Shown: piece by piece, positions 38,236-47,088 of the stretch
Layout: every line of letters begins with the position of its first letter
Numbering within the stretch: the stretch's first letter is position 1
DNA from: Leucothrix arctica
Lineage (GTDB): Bacteria; Pseudomonadota; Gammaproteobacteria; Thiotrichales; Thiotrichaceae
DNA: 64,000 bases
Direction of reading: 5' to 3'
NCBI RefSeq assembly: GCF_003172895.1
Contig: NZ_QGKL01000035.1
Coordinates: forward strand, 186,001-250,000
Position numbers and translations under genes: made by a program
The notes under the pieces: model-generated
The model's database searches: none
Told to the model about the DNA's origin: nothing
Seen by the model: only the letters and a program-made list of their open reading frames with translations

Positions 38236-39102
38236 TTACAACAAACTACCTTGTTTAGGCTGTTTATCCCAAAGTGATAACGGTGCAATATCCGGTCTTG
38301 CAACATGTAATTGCTCAGCAAACCACTGTGCTAACTCCGGCGCTTGTTGGTTACCTGGTGTGTGAAAGAACATCCAAGGCGTTTTACCTTCATCAATCCA
38401 TTGAATAAATTTTTTCACCCATTGGCTAAGGCTGGTGTGGGCTAGGTTTATATCAACAGGGCTGATGAATCTCACCAGTGGTTGTTCACCAGTTGCGATG
38501 ACATGCGTCGGGACACGTGGCTTTTTCTGTTTTGCATCCCGTGTTTCGTCGTCATCTTTCATATTTGCAAACAAGCAGCGAGTGTCAAAAATCACTCGGT
38601 TTACTTTATGTCTCATCAATATTTGATTAAGAAGTCGTTCGTTATCTGACTTATCAAACAGCCTCAAGTTACGAACTTCAACCGCATAAGTGTAGTGACT
38701 GGGTAATCGACTGAGAAAAACATTCAAATCGGACAGATGCTGGGGGGCAAATTGCTGACTTAGTTGTAGCCAAATTATACCGATGCGATCTTCAAGAGGT
38801 GCAATTCGCTGAAGAAACTCAACGACCAAATGGTCACAAGACAGCAACTCACCACTGTGGCTAATGGAGCGTGGAAATTTGAAGCAGAACCTAAAGTCGT
38901 CGGGTGTTTGAGTGACCCACTGAGCAACACTGGCTTCGCTAGGCACGCCATAGAAGCTATGGTTACCTTCGACAGAGGTGAAGTGTTGCGAGTAAAGCGT
39001 TAACGAGTCAGTTGTTCGCTGATCAGGCGCATACCACTCAGGGTGATGCCATTGAGGTAAACCTATTTTGTATGGTCGCGGTTGACTTGGCTGCTTACTC
39101 AA
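38236..39102 (-). CDS. DUF72/YecE-family protein
   Basis: A 288-residue TIM-barrel-like DUF72 protein: IGLPQWHHPEWY at the start, VEGNHSFYGVPSEASVAQW, and FRFCFKFPRSISH. The end has TPWMFFHTPGNQQAPELAQ, another family feature. Start is TTG (no ATG available) with AGGA upstream. The function of DUF72 is not established. The gene is alone. Confidence 0.83.
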   Translation of the reverse strand: MSKQPSQPRPYKIGLPQWHHPEWYAPDQRTTDSLTLYSQHFTSVEGNHSFYGVPSEASVAQWVTQTPDDFRFCFKFPRSISHSGELLSCDHLVVEFLQRIAPLEDRIGIIWLQLSQQFAPQHLSDLNVFLSRLPSHYTYAVEVRNLRLFDKSDNERLLNQILMRHKVNRVIFDTRCLFANMKDDDETRDAKQKKPRVPTHVIATGEQPLVRFISPVDINLAHTSLSQWVKKFIQWIDEGKTPWMFFHTPGNQQAPELAQWFAEQLHVARPDIAPLSLWDKQPKQGSLL

Positions 39103-39295
39103 TGGAGCTATTCCTAAAGCGTTGAGGAGTGATGACTATACCTAAGCGGTTATGCGTTGAATATATAACTGTTGAGCCGTAAGTGCTTCTAATGCTAAAA
39201 AGTGAGACTCGCCATACTGGCCTAAATGATTGAAAATAATCTGTGTGTGAACTGTTTGACCGTTCAATGAATATTTTGAAATACGAGAATGAATA

Positions 39296-39763
39296 ATGAC
39301 GCCAGCAATAAACTTAGCGAAGAAATCAAAAACACCTCATACCATTCATGAGTATACACACGATGCTGCGAGTGAGTCCTATGGGTTAGAAGCCGCTGAA
39401 AAGCTGGGTGTGCCAGTAACGCAGGTATTTAAAACACTCGTAGTAAAGCTTGATGGAAAAACCTTAGCAGTTGGCGTACTACCTGTGTCAGAGATGCTAA
39501 GCATGAAAGCCATTGCTAAAGCAGCAGGTGCAAAGAAAGCAGAGATGGCTGACCCGAGCGAAGTAGAGCGCGCAACAGGGTATGTATTGGGTGGCGTGAG
39601 TCCTTTGGGGCAAAAGAAACGCCTTAAAACAGTTATCGATCAGTCCGCATGTGACCAACAAACCATTTATGTGAGTGCGGGGCGACGTGGGCTGGAGATT
39701 GAACTAAGTCCTGAAAGTCTGAAAAAACTGGTTTCTGGTGCCTATAGCTACATAACGCAATAA
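39296..39763 (+). CDS. ybaK: Cys-tRNA(Pro)/Cys-tRNA(Cys) deacylase YbaK
   Basis: Trans-editing enzyme that hydrolyses mischarged Cys-tRNA(Pro). The 155-residue protein shows the YbaK core: EAAEKLGVPVTQVFKTLVVK, VLPVSEMLSMKAIAKAAGAKK, and TGYVLGGVSPLGQKK. Lys residues in the FKTLVV and KTVIDQSA segments match conserved positions. Monocistronic. Confidence 0.93.
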   Translation: MTPAINLAKKSKTPHTIHEYTHDAASESYGLEAAEKLGVPVTQVFKTLVVKLDGKTLAVGVLPVSEMLSMKAIAKAAGAKKAEMADPSEVERATGYVLGGVSPLGQKKRLKTVIDQSACDQQTIYVSAGRRGLEIELSPESLKKLVSGAYSYITQ

Positions 39764-39891
39764 GTTACGTATTTTATTTAAAGCTTAAACCAAACAAGTA
39801 GATATGAGTTTTAAAGAGGTGGGGAGTTTCGGGTGAAAGAGTAGGCTACTTCGATTAGTAGCCTACTTATAGAGTGGTCTAAAGCGCTAGT

Positions 39892-41175
39892 TTAAGAAGG
39901 CTTCTTCTTTCTAATTGTTTTGTTAGTACCCGGCTTACCCTTCTTAAGGTCACCATCTGGTGTTTTCTTAATAACGGTCTTAGTACTTTTATTAAGGCGA
40001 AGAGGGCGCTTCTGATCAGAGACCTTCTTCACTAGTTCTTCGCGATAATTCACTTGGTAACCAGGACGGTTGATACGCTTAATCTTCTGTCCAATCATGC
40101 GTTGAATGTTTGCAAGGCTACGCTCTTCTTCACGACTCACAAAAGAAATAGCATGACCTTTTTGTCCTGCACGACCAGCACGGCCAATACGGTGAACATA
40201 ATCTTCAGCAAGGTAAGGCAAGTTGAAGTTAACAACGTACTCAAGACCTTCGATATCCAAACCACGTGCAGCTACTTCAGTCGCAATTAGGATTTGTACT
40301 TTAGCCGACTTAAAGTCAGCAATCGCGCGACGGCGAGAACCTTGACTCTTATCACCATGACAAACAGCAACAGGGTGACGCTTCAGCTTCAGTCTTAACT
40401 GGTCTGCTTGCTCTTTAGTACTCGTAAACACCAGCACTTGGTACCAGTTATATTCCTCTAGTAACTCTAGGAATAATTCAATCTTACGGCGCTCTTCAAC
40501 CGCGTAAAGCACGTGATCTACCGTGTCCGCAGTTTCATTGCCTTTACTAGCGCGAATAGTCTGGTGGCCGGTCAGGATCTTGTGTGACAACTCATTGATC
40601 GCAGCGGATAGTGTCGCTGAGAACAATAGTGTCTGACGCTTTTGGTTTGTTAGCTTTAGGATGGTGACAACATCATTAACAAAACCCATGTCTAACATGC
40701 GGTCAGCTTCATCTAATACAACATAGTCAACATCAGACAACTCTACGTTGCACTGCTCAAGATGCTCAAGTAGTCGGCCCGGTGTCGCAATCAGTATATC
40801 CACACCTTCTTTCAGCATGTTTGCTTGGCCTACGAGCTTAACGCCACCGTAGACTGAAGCGACTTTGAACGGCAAAAACTGAGCGTACTCACCAATCGTA
40901 CTAGCAAGTTGTTCTGCTAGCTCACGTGTTGGCGTCAAAATAAGTGCGCGAGGGGTCGTTTTATCATCGTTTCGCGGCTTGTCGATCATCTGCTGCAATA
41001 CAGGAATGGCAAAAGCAGCTGTCTTACCTGTACCTGTCTGTGCAGTTGCAAGTAAGTCCTTACCACGGCGAGCCGGTATAATGGCTTGCTCTTGGATGGG
41101 CGTCATCTCTGAATAGCCGCAGGCGTCAATGCCTTTTTGTAGGTCTTTATGTAGGTCTAATGATGAAAAAATCAT
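39892..41175 (-). CDS. DEAD-box ATP-dependent RNA helicase (RhlE-like)
   Basis: Motifs in order: Q motif (GYSEMTPIQEQAI), AQTGTGKT, PTRELAEQ, TPGRLLE, DEAD (VLDEADRML), SAT (LLFSATLS), ATEVAARGLDIEGL and HRIGRAGRAG. I used ATG 41175 (427 residues, MIFSSLDLHKDL); a longer frame upstream lacks family support. The C-terminal tail is very basic (KKGKPGTNKTIRKKKPS), as in RhlE-like helicases acting in ribosome assembly or RNA decay. Confidence 0.92.
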   Translation of the reverse strand: MIFSSLDLHKDLQKGIDACGYSEMTPIQEQAIIPARRGKDLLATAQTGTGKTAAFAIPVLQQMIDKPRNDDKTTPRALILTPTRELAEQLASTIGEYAQFLPFKVASVYGGVKLVGQANMLKEGVDILIATPGRLLEHLEQCNVELSDVDYVVLDEADRMLDMGFVNDVVTILKLTNQKRQTLLFSATLSAAINELSHKILTGHQTIRASKGNETADTVDHVLYAVEERRKIELFLELLEEYNWYQVLVFTSTKEQADQLRLKLKRHPVAVCHGDKSQGSRRRAIADFKSAKVQILIATEVAARGLDIEGLEYVVNFNLPYLAEDYVHRIGRAGRAGQKGHAISFVSREEERSLANIQRMIGQKIKRINRPGYQVNYREELVKKVSDQKRPLRLNKSTKTVIKKTPDGDLKKGKPGTNKTIRKKKPS

Positions 41176-41471
41176 GGTGTATTTCCTTATTACTGCAAAC
41201 TGCGGCAAATTCAAGAGCGGAGTATATAGGAATTTTTTAGGAGATAGCGCGTGTTTATTAGGATTAAGCGTTGTAAGTGTCTAATAAATTAGGGTATCTG
41301 CACGAGATGGTTATTTAATCGATAAAACGGGCATAAAATAATATTCATAATTAGGTATAAGTAAAATCTATCTATGACAAAAATGAATTTATACATCAAT
41401 TTATATCATTTTAACAGATACCACTAAGTCTCTATTATCTCTTCATCAGATCAGCAATAGCAATTAGAGAC

Positions 41472-42101
41472 ATGACGATTAATATAGAACAACTTAACGC
41501 AGACGTAGCCGGAAAAAGGCCACAGGACATCATCAAGTTAATATTTGCTGCTGAGCCAAGCGCGTTTGTGACGACTAACTTTGGTCCTCAAGCAACTGTT
41601 CTTTTGCACATGCTGACACAAGTACAGCCTGACATTCCCGTGATTTGGATTGATTCAGGTTTAAATAAAGTAGAGACCTATGAGTTCGCAGACATTGCAG
41701 CTGAAGAGTTGAACTTGAATATGAAGGTTTACACGCCAACGATAACGGCGGCACGTTTTGAAGCGGTTATGGGCGGTATTCCAAGTCTTGATGACGCTCG
41801 ACACACTGAGTTCACTAAGCAGTTCAAGTTAGACCCATTTCAACGGGCGATGAACGAACAGACAGGTAAACTATGGTTTTCAGCAGTACGTCGCGAGCAA
41901 ACCGCTGTACGTGCAGAGATGGACTACGTTGCAGAAGGCCCATACGGCTTGATGAAGGTAGCACCACTTTTAGACTGGACTGCGGCGGATATGGAAAATT
42001 ATATCGAAGCGTTTGATCTTCCAAACGAGACTGACTACTTCGATCCGACAAAAGCTGCAAATGACCGTGAGTGTGGTTTACACACATTACAGGTTAAATA
42101 A
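41472..42101 (+). CDS. cysH: Phosphoadenosine phosphosulfate (PAPS) reductase family protein
   Basis: Reduces PAPS to sulfite in sulfate assimilation. The protein has TTNFGPQATVLLHML (nucleotide site), VIWIDSGLNKVETYEFA, LWFSAVRREQTAVRAE and the catalytic C-terminal cysteine in DRECGLHTL. It has no CC...CxxC iron-sulfur motif, so it is the thioredoxin-dependent PAPS type rather than the APS type. At 209 residues it is shorter than E. coli CysH (244). A mini-thioredoxin-like gene follows 24 bases later; no other cys gene is near. Confidence 0.88.
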   Translation: MTINIEQLNADVAGKRPQDIIKLIFAAEPSAFVTTNFGPQATVLLHMLTQVQPDIPVIWIDSGLNKVETYEFADIAAEELNLNMKVYTPTITAARFEAVMGGIPSLDDARHTEFTKQFKLDPFQRAMNEQTGKLWFSAVRREQTAVRAEMDYVAEGPYGLMKVAPLLDWTAADMENYIEAFDLPNETDYFDPTKAANDRECGLHTLQVK

Positions 42102-42125
42102 AAAATAATTCAGGAGAATGATGCA

Positions 42126-42416
42126 ATGACACAAGTAACGTTCGTAAAAAAGAAACTTGAAAATGGCGACTGGTGTGCCAAATGTAATGATGTGTCTGCT
42201 CGTTTAGAAAAAGACGGTACGGCAGGTTTCATTGATCGCACAGTCGTTGCAGACTTGGCAGACCCTAAGTCAGAGGGCATCCAATTGGCTGAGCAATACA
42301 GTATGGATCGTGCACCTTTTTTTGTTGTTAAAGATTCTGAGACAAATTCAGTAGAAGTATTTGATGTCTATTTCAAGTTTAAGCGTCACATGGAACGCTT
42401 TGCTAAGACAGCATAA
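42126..42416 (+). CDS. Small thioredoxin-like protein with CAKC motif
   Basis: A 96-residue protein with a CxxC at residues 17-20 (GDWCAKCNDVS), a cis-Pro-like turn (DRAPFFVV) and a final amphipathic helix, so a reduced thioredoxin/glutaredoxin-like fold. It is in an operon with cysH and is a good candidate for its dedicated electron donor, which is inference from position. A terminator follows. No named family recognised. Confidence 0.7.
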   Translation: MTQVTFVKKKLENGDWCAKCNDVSARLEKDGTAGFIDRTVVADLADPKSEGIQLAEQYSMDRAPFFVVKDSETNSVEVFDVYFKFKRHMERFAKTA

Positions 42417-42432
42417 TCGATAAAATTGATAT

Positions 42433-42472
42433 AAAAGCCTGCGTATAACATCGGTTATGCGTGGGCTTTTTT
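42433..42472 (+). terminator. Terminator after the cysH operon
   Basis: A long, nearly continuous stem (AAAAGCCTGCGTATAAC with GTTATGCGTGGGCTTTT, including a few G-T pairs), a four-base loop and a T run. Confidence 0.88.
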
Positions 42473-42559
42473 CATTAAATCAATAGTATAGGATTCTCTG
42501 TCAGGTAAAGTATCTTTGTGGTGCAAGTTTTTGTTAAAATTATATTTTGACCCCCTAGG

Positions 42560-43246
42560 ATGTTCCGTCACATGGCGAACTTTAAACACACCGATACAAA
42601 GTCAGCAGGTACTACACCAGCGACTTCTCGTGTTCGCAATCAAGTTATTATTCCTCTTGAAAAGAAAGATGGAAGTATTGAATCGACATTCGTCAGTTTC
42701 GATGGTCTTGTCGATGGCAAAGAACATATTGCGATTGGACTAGGTGACTTCCAAAATATCGAAATACCCTTAGTACGTCTACACTCAGAGTGTTTGACAG
42801 GGGATGTTTTTGCTTCTCAACGCTGTGACTGCGGTGATCAACTTCACGAAGCAATTGACCTTATTGAGAAAGAGGGTGGATACATACTTTACCTTCGCCA
42901 AGAGGGACGAGGAATTGGTCTTTATAATAAGCTGGATGCCTATGCATTGCAGCTTGAAGGCTACGATACCTTTGAGGCAAATGAGCAGCTAGGCTTTGCA
43001 GATGACTTGCGAGATTTTGAAGTTGCTGCGCAAATGCTACATAGCTTGGGTCTAACTAAGCTACGTTTACTCAGTAATAACCCTGATAAAGTTAAGCAAT
43101 TAGAACAGTACAACATTGAAGTTTGCGAAATGGTGACTACTGGTGCTTATATCAGTGCTGGCAATCATTCATATCTGAAAGCAAAAGTGGCTAAAGCCAA
43201 TCACCAGATGATTGTGCCGATGGAGCATGATCAAGACGATAGCTGA
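42560..43246 (+). CDS. ribA: GTP cyclohydrolase II
   Basis: First step of riboflavin synthesis. The zinc cysteines are in HSECLTGDVFASQRCDCGDQ (three Cys), and the GTP-site residues in YLRQEGRGIGLYNKLDAYAL. It has about 25 extra N-terminal residues (HTDTKSAGTTPATS) relative to E. coli RibA. A second ATG four codons in (MANFKHTD) may be the real start. There is no DHBP-synthase domain, so it is a stand-alone RibA. Confidence 0.94.
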   Translation: MFRHMANFKHTDTKSAGTTPATSRVRNQVIIPLEKKDGSIESTFVSFDGLVDGKEHIAIGLGDFQNIEIPLVRLHSECLTGDVFASQRCDCGDQLHEAIDLIEKEGGYILYLRQEGRGIGLYNKLDAYALQLEGYDTFEANEQLGFADDLRDFEVAAQMLHSLGLTKLRLLSNNPDKVKQLEQYNIEVCEMVTTGAYISAGNHSYLKAKVAKANHQMIVPMEHDQDDS

Positions 43247-43266
43247 TCTATTCATACTTATTCGAC

Positions 43267-44133
43267 TTATGAGAAACCAAGGCGTCTATAGCGGGCTAAC
43301 ATACTATTGTTTCCACTGACGCCGCCGTTGTGAATATAAAGTATCGGCAGGTCGCACTTCCAGTCTTTAAGTACTAGCCACGTTTTGGCATCGTACATCA
43401 GTTCAAACTCTATCCCACTTGCATTATTTAATGACTGGTATATCTCCAGTAACTCTGGGTAAGGCTTTCCAAAGTGATAAGGCTTTTCACTCTCTAAAAT
43501 AACTGGGTAGCGTGTTGCATTGGGGAGTAGCTGTTTAAATAGCTGCGTTAGCGTGTCTGAGTTACCAATACAGGGCACTGTGTAAACGGTATAAGGTAAA
43601 TGCTGTTGTAAATACAGCGCAGTCGTTCCAGTCCCTGACGGTTGAAAAATCGCGATATCTTCCAAGCTCTGCGTGTCACAAAACGTTTTAATCTCATCTG
43701 CCAGTTTTTGTATGCCGAGTTCTGCTTCGGGCATAGCTATGCCTTGCGGTATGTACAAAGTGTCCAATGAGGTTTCAGTGTTTAGTGGTAGGCCTGAATC
43801 GTTGATATGCCAAAGCATGCCACACGCTAACGCTTGTTTGAGGTTGCCATTCGGTGTCTGTTTTAACCACTTGGGCTGTGTGCGTGTGTAGTAGTGAAAT
43901 TCAATGTTAAGTAACTTGCAGAGTTGAGCGATAGCCAGCATTGCGTTTGACTGAGCGCCACCATGACTAATGACACGCTTGTAACTAGAGAGGTCATACG
44001 CGTCTAGTAGACCGTATAACTTACGCGCTTTATTGCCATTTAGTGGTGTGAGTAAGTCATCTCTTTTGACAAAGTAATCCCGTCCGGCAAAGTTAAAGCT
44101 ATCTATTGTTGAGTGTTGCCAGTGGATTTTCAT
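43267..44133 (-). CDS. PLP-dependent D-cysteine desulfhydrase/ACC deaminase-family protein
   Basis: A fold-type II PLP enzyme of 288 residues. The PLP lysine is in LNGNKARKLYGLL, and VISHGGAQSNAMLAIAQ is the phosphate/substrate loop of this family. The later FQPSGTGTTALYL is the phosphate-cup loop. Substrates in the family include D-cysteine and ACC; which applies here is unknown. Note that it is convergent with ribA. Confidence 0.85.
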   Translation of the reverse strand: MKIHWQHSTIDSFNFAGRDYFVKRDDLLTPLNGNKARKLYGLLDAYDLSSYKRVISHGGAQSNAMLAIAQLCKLLNIEFHYYTRTQPKWLKQTPNGNLKQALACGMLWHINDSGLPLNTETSLDTLYIPQGIAMPEAELGIQKLADEIKTFCDTQSLEDIAIFQPSGTGTTALYLQQHLPYTVYTVPCIGNSDTLTQLFKQLLPNATRYPVILESEKPYHFGKPYPELLEIYQSLNNASGIEFELMYDAKTWLVLKDWKCDLPILYIHNGGVSGNNSMLARYRRLGFS

Positions 44134-44197
44134 AAGTGGGACGAGCGACGATCAGGAAAGGAATGCCAGCGCAGTAAAGACTACGCTGGCATTATTA

Positions 44198-44722
44198 TTA
44201 TGATTTTTTGTTGGAGTCTGTCGCTTTTGCGATTTTATCTTTTGCAGAGTCAACTAACTCGCCTGCATCTTCTTTTAGGTCGCTAAACTTCTCTTTAGCA
44301 TCCTTAGTAAATTCGCCACTCTTGATATCATCAACCACATCACTGGCTTTTTCTTTCAGATCATCAAATTTCTCTTGAGTGTCTTTACCAAGGTCGCTGC
44401 TTTTGAATTCATCGTACTTTTCGCCAGCTTTCTCTTTAATTTCGCCGGCAGTTTCTACTGCTTCGTCTTTAAAGTCGCCAAGGTTGTCAGCCGCTCGGTC
44501 AGTTAAGTCTTCGCTAGCCGCTGCTGTTTCAGCGTCTGTAGCAGTACTTTTACCAAGGAATGAATATAACGGACAAAAGCTCAGTACACCCGAAGCAATT
44601 AACACTATTCCGATCAGTGATATCAGGAAGCCTGCACCAAAAAAACCGATAAGTAGTAGTGCAATACCTGCACCAATACGGATGTTCTTATCTTTTCTAC
44701 CTACGTTACGTGCCAGTTGCAT
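44198..44722 (-). CDS. Membrane-anchored LEA-like protein (DUF2892 + helical repeat)
   Basis: The N-terminal 65 residues are a DUF2892 unit (NVGRKDKNIRIGAGIALLLI, then a second membrane helix and CPLYSFLG). From about residue 75 on the protein is a highly charged, Lys/Glu/Asp-rich helix with repeats of the form KDTQEKFDDLKEKASDVVDD and KDAKEKFSDLKEDAGEL, reminiscent of group 3 LEA or apolipoprotein-like helices. A stress or surface role is likely but unproven. Confidence 0.72.
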   Translation of the reverse strand: MQLARNVGRKDKNIRIGAGIALLLIGFFGAGFLISLIGIVLIASGVLSFCPLYSFLGKSTATDAETAAASEDLTDRAADNLGDFKDEAVETAGEIKEKAGEKYDEFKSSDLGKDTQEKFDDLKEKASDVVDDIKSGEFTKDAKEKFSDLKEDAGELVDSAKDKIAKATDSNKKS

Positions 44723-44852
44723 GAGACATACTCCATTAAATGTGGGGAAAGGGTAACTACTTATACTATTGATCTTTTACATAAGAAATTCAAGCGCATA
44801 CTTACTATTATTCACGCTTATGAATGACAATTAATGTAGGCGTTTTATGCAC

Positions 44853-46655
44853 TTATTTGCACAATAAACCCGTTAACAGTGCCTCGTCATTTAGCCACTT
44901 CATACTGTCAGCATGTTTATCAATAAATGGGTTTCGAATACCGTGGTTCTTAAAAACCCATTCGTTATAAGCCACTTCCCATTTTGACGGCACATCGGTC
45001 TTTGCCCAGTGGACTAGCGTCTTAACATGCTCAAGATATAGCTCGTCTATTTCATAAACGAGTAACATATACAAAATAGCGCGTGCAATGTCGCCTTGTG
45101 AACGTTTTGGAACGACCCACTCTTCATCCGCATCCGTGCCGGTACTGGCGTAAGCATCGGGGTTTAGGTGAATATGTTCTGGGCGAACGATTTCATCACC
45201 ATGAAAATCAAACTGAAAACTTGAACGACGGGAGTTTAGCTTTCGGTCAGCAGGTACCCAGTTAAAGGGGTTAGTCTCCGCACCAAACCGAACATTGCGC
45301 GGTATGCGTTTGCGAATCATGTATTCTTGTAAAAAAGAACGAGGTACAATATGTTCAATAGTATGGCGCTTCTTTTGCACTAAAGTATCGACTGGGATAG
45401 AACCGTAAACAGACTTTACCCAGCCAAAATCATCATCAAAAAAGAAAGACCAAAACTGCTTCCACTTATCTTTTGATTTCAACTGACGGTAACTATTTCG
45501 AGACTCGTACACGCCACCAGCCGTTTCGATAAAAGCTAAACGTTCGCACTCGGTTGCTGCACCTTGTTTGGTCCAAATTTGCTTAGGCTTTTTCTTAACA
45601 ACTGCTTTTTTCTTAGGCTCGGGAGCCGTACAAGGAATAATCTCGATACATACTAAACCGTGGTCAGACTGCAACTTGTTATCAATGCTGTCGCCGCGAA
45701 TATGATGGTTAAAGACCTCATAATCACAGACTTCACCAATCGCATCTTTGTTGCGAGGGTTAAGCGCGTTAGATACTAGAATATGATCTAGAACATTCGG
45801 GTTACCCTGGTGCAAATGTGTGTATGGGCGCGCCTTAGAGCGAGCACTAGGCGCTAACGAAAAGCTGTCAAACAAGCGGCAGTCATGCAACGCACGCTTA
45901 CTTTCCTCAGGCCAATCGTCATAGTCCACGCCGCCAATGTCATAAGCCTTTTGACGCTGTGTAAGAATATCGAGTGGTGACGAATGTTCATCATCGTTTA
46001 AGTCACCCATGACCACGATCTTATTACAAACTTCGGATTGCGCCATCGCGTCATGATAGAGCAGCGTCGCTTCTAGACCCCGTTGAATCATAGACAGGGC
46101 ATCACCCCGTGCGCGACGCAGGAGGGTGTCTTTATAGCGCGCTTCCCAAGGTGTGGAGTCAGGGTAGGTGAGCTCCTTATCCATGACTGCACGTTTTGAC
46201 TTGAGGTGGACAACATAAACGACCACATCACCAATATCTGGCGTATCAATCACCGCTCGCACTGGCAGGCGGCTAAACTTAAACGCATCATCGATAGGAA
46301 GTACGTCGCTCGCATCAGCATTTTGATCAACCGTAGCGGTAGACTTGATAGGGAAGCGAGAAGCCAATGCAACAACAGGACTCGTCAGTACCGCACTGTC
46401 ATCGTCTAAAGCCTTTGGTGAGTCTACTGTGACAAAGTAAGGGTAACCGAGTCCGTTAACTAAGGTTTCTAGTACTTTAGGGCTGAACACTTCTTGAAAG
46501 CCGACGATGTCAGCGTCCATTTCTTTTAATTGATCGCTAACCCATTGTTGTTTTTTTTTCCATTCGCGTGACTGGTAGGTGTTTCTATCTTCACGCTCGT
46601 ACCAATATAAACCGTGCTCGGAAAATTGGTATAAATTAATGGTGGCAAGTTTCAT
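44853..46655 (-). CDS. Two-nuclease fusion: EEP domain plus endonuclease I domain
   Basis: A 600-residue protein. Residues 1-335 form an endonuclease/exonuclease/phosphatase domain (DADIVGFQEVF, VVMGDLNDDEHSSPL near residue 215, SDHGLVCIEI near 328). A Lys-rich linker (PKKKAVVKKKPKQ) follows. Residues about 395-590 match endonuclease I/EndA: IEHIVPRSFL (catalytic His near 433), NWVPADRKLNSRRSSFQF, QGDIARAILYMLLVYEID and GIRNPFIDKH. No signal peptide is visible, unlike most EndA or ExeM proteins. Function unknown; DNA degradation or a nutrient/defence role is inference. Confidence 0.8.
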   Translation of the reverse strand: MKLATINLYQFSEHGLYWYEREDRNTYQSREWKKKQQWVSDQLKEMDADIVGFQEVFSPKVLETLVNGLGYPYFVTVDSPKALDDDSAVLTSPVVALASRFPIKSTATVDQNADASDVLPIDDAFKFSRLPVRAVIDTPDIGDVVVYVVHLKSKRAVMDKELTYPDSTPWEARYKDTLLRRARGDALSMIQRGLEATLLYHDAMAQSEVCNKIVVMGDLNDDEHSSPLDILTQRQKAYDIGGVDYDDWPEESKRALHDCRLFDSFSLAPSARSKARPYTHLHQGNPNVLDHILVSNALNPRNKDAIGEVCDYEVFNHHIRGDSIDNKLQSDHGLVCIEIIPCTAPEPKKKAVVKKKPKQIWTKQGAATECERLAFIETAGGVYESRNSYRQLKSKDKWKQFWSFFFDDDFGWVKSVYGSIPVDTLVQKKRHTIEHIVPRSFLQEYMIRKRIPRNVRFGAETNPFNWVPADRKLNSRRSSFQFDFHGDEIVRPEHIHLNPDAYASTGTDADEEWVVPKRSQGDIARAILYMLLVYEIDELYLEHVKTLVHWAKTDVPSKWEVAYNEWVFKNHGIRNPFIDKHADSMKWLNDEALLTGLLCK

Positions 46656-46752
46656 TTAGCGTCAAATCCCTTATATTACTTTTCTCAAAAAAGTTGCGAC
46701 TTGTTAACGATGATGTTATCAACGGCACACGTTTATTTTTGATGAGTTAGTA

Positions 46753-47088
46753 ATGTTTAAAACATATGCAATTCTTGTAGTCGCCATTCTTGCTGAAATT
46801 ATCGCGGCTAATGCTTTGAAGTCGTCGAATCAGTTTACGCGTGTCTGGCCAACAGTCCTATCGCTCAGTTGTTATTGTGTTTCATTGTTCTTGTTAACGC
46901 TAGTTTTGAAAAAAATGTCACTAGGCATAACTTATGCGATTTGGTCAGGAATGGGTATTGTATTTGTGGCGATCATCGGTGTGCTTTGGCACAAAGAAGC
47001 ATTAGATATGCCTGCTGTTTTAGGGATGTTACTGATAATAGCGGGTGTTATGGTGATCAATTTATTTTCAAAGGTGGTTGGCAGCTAA
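46753..47088 (+). CDS. SMR-family small multidrug transporter
   Basis: A four-helix transporter of 111 residues. The essential glutamate is in AILAEIIAANALKSS (Glu14), and YAIWSGMGIVFVAIIGVLW is the family signature. EmrE-like proteins exchange protons for cationic drugs; some SMR proteins export guanidinium or lipids. The 3' end overlaps the convergent GGDEF/EAL gene by 21 bases. Confidence 0.9.
   Translation: MFKTYAILVVAILAEIIAANALKSSNQFTRVWPTVLSLSCYCVSLFLLTLVLKKMSLGITYAIWSGMGIVFVAIIGVLWHKEALDMPAVLGMLLIIAGVMVINLFSKVVGS

Noticed and set aside
35821-39102. Genomic island integrated at tRNA-Ser
   Set aside because: I found no integrase and no repeated tRNA 3' end (attachment site) downstream; only the gene content looks accessory.
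42516-42743. Open frame overlapping the start of ribA in another frame
   Set aside because: It has no family match, and ribA in the other frame has all its conserved motifs.
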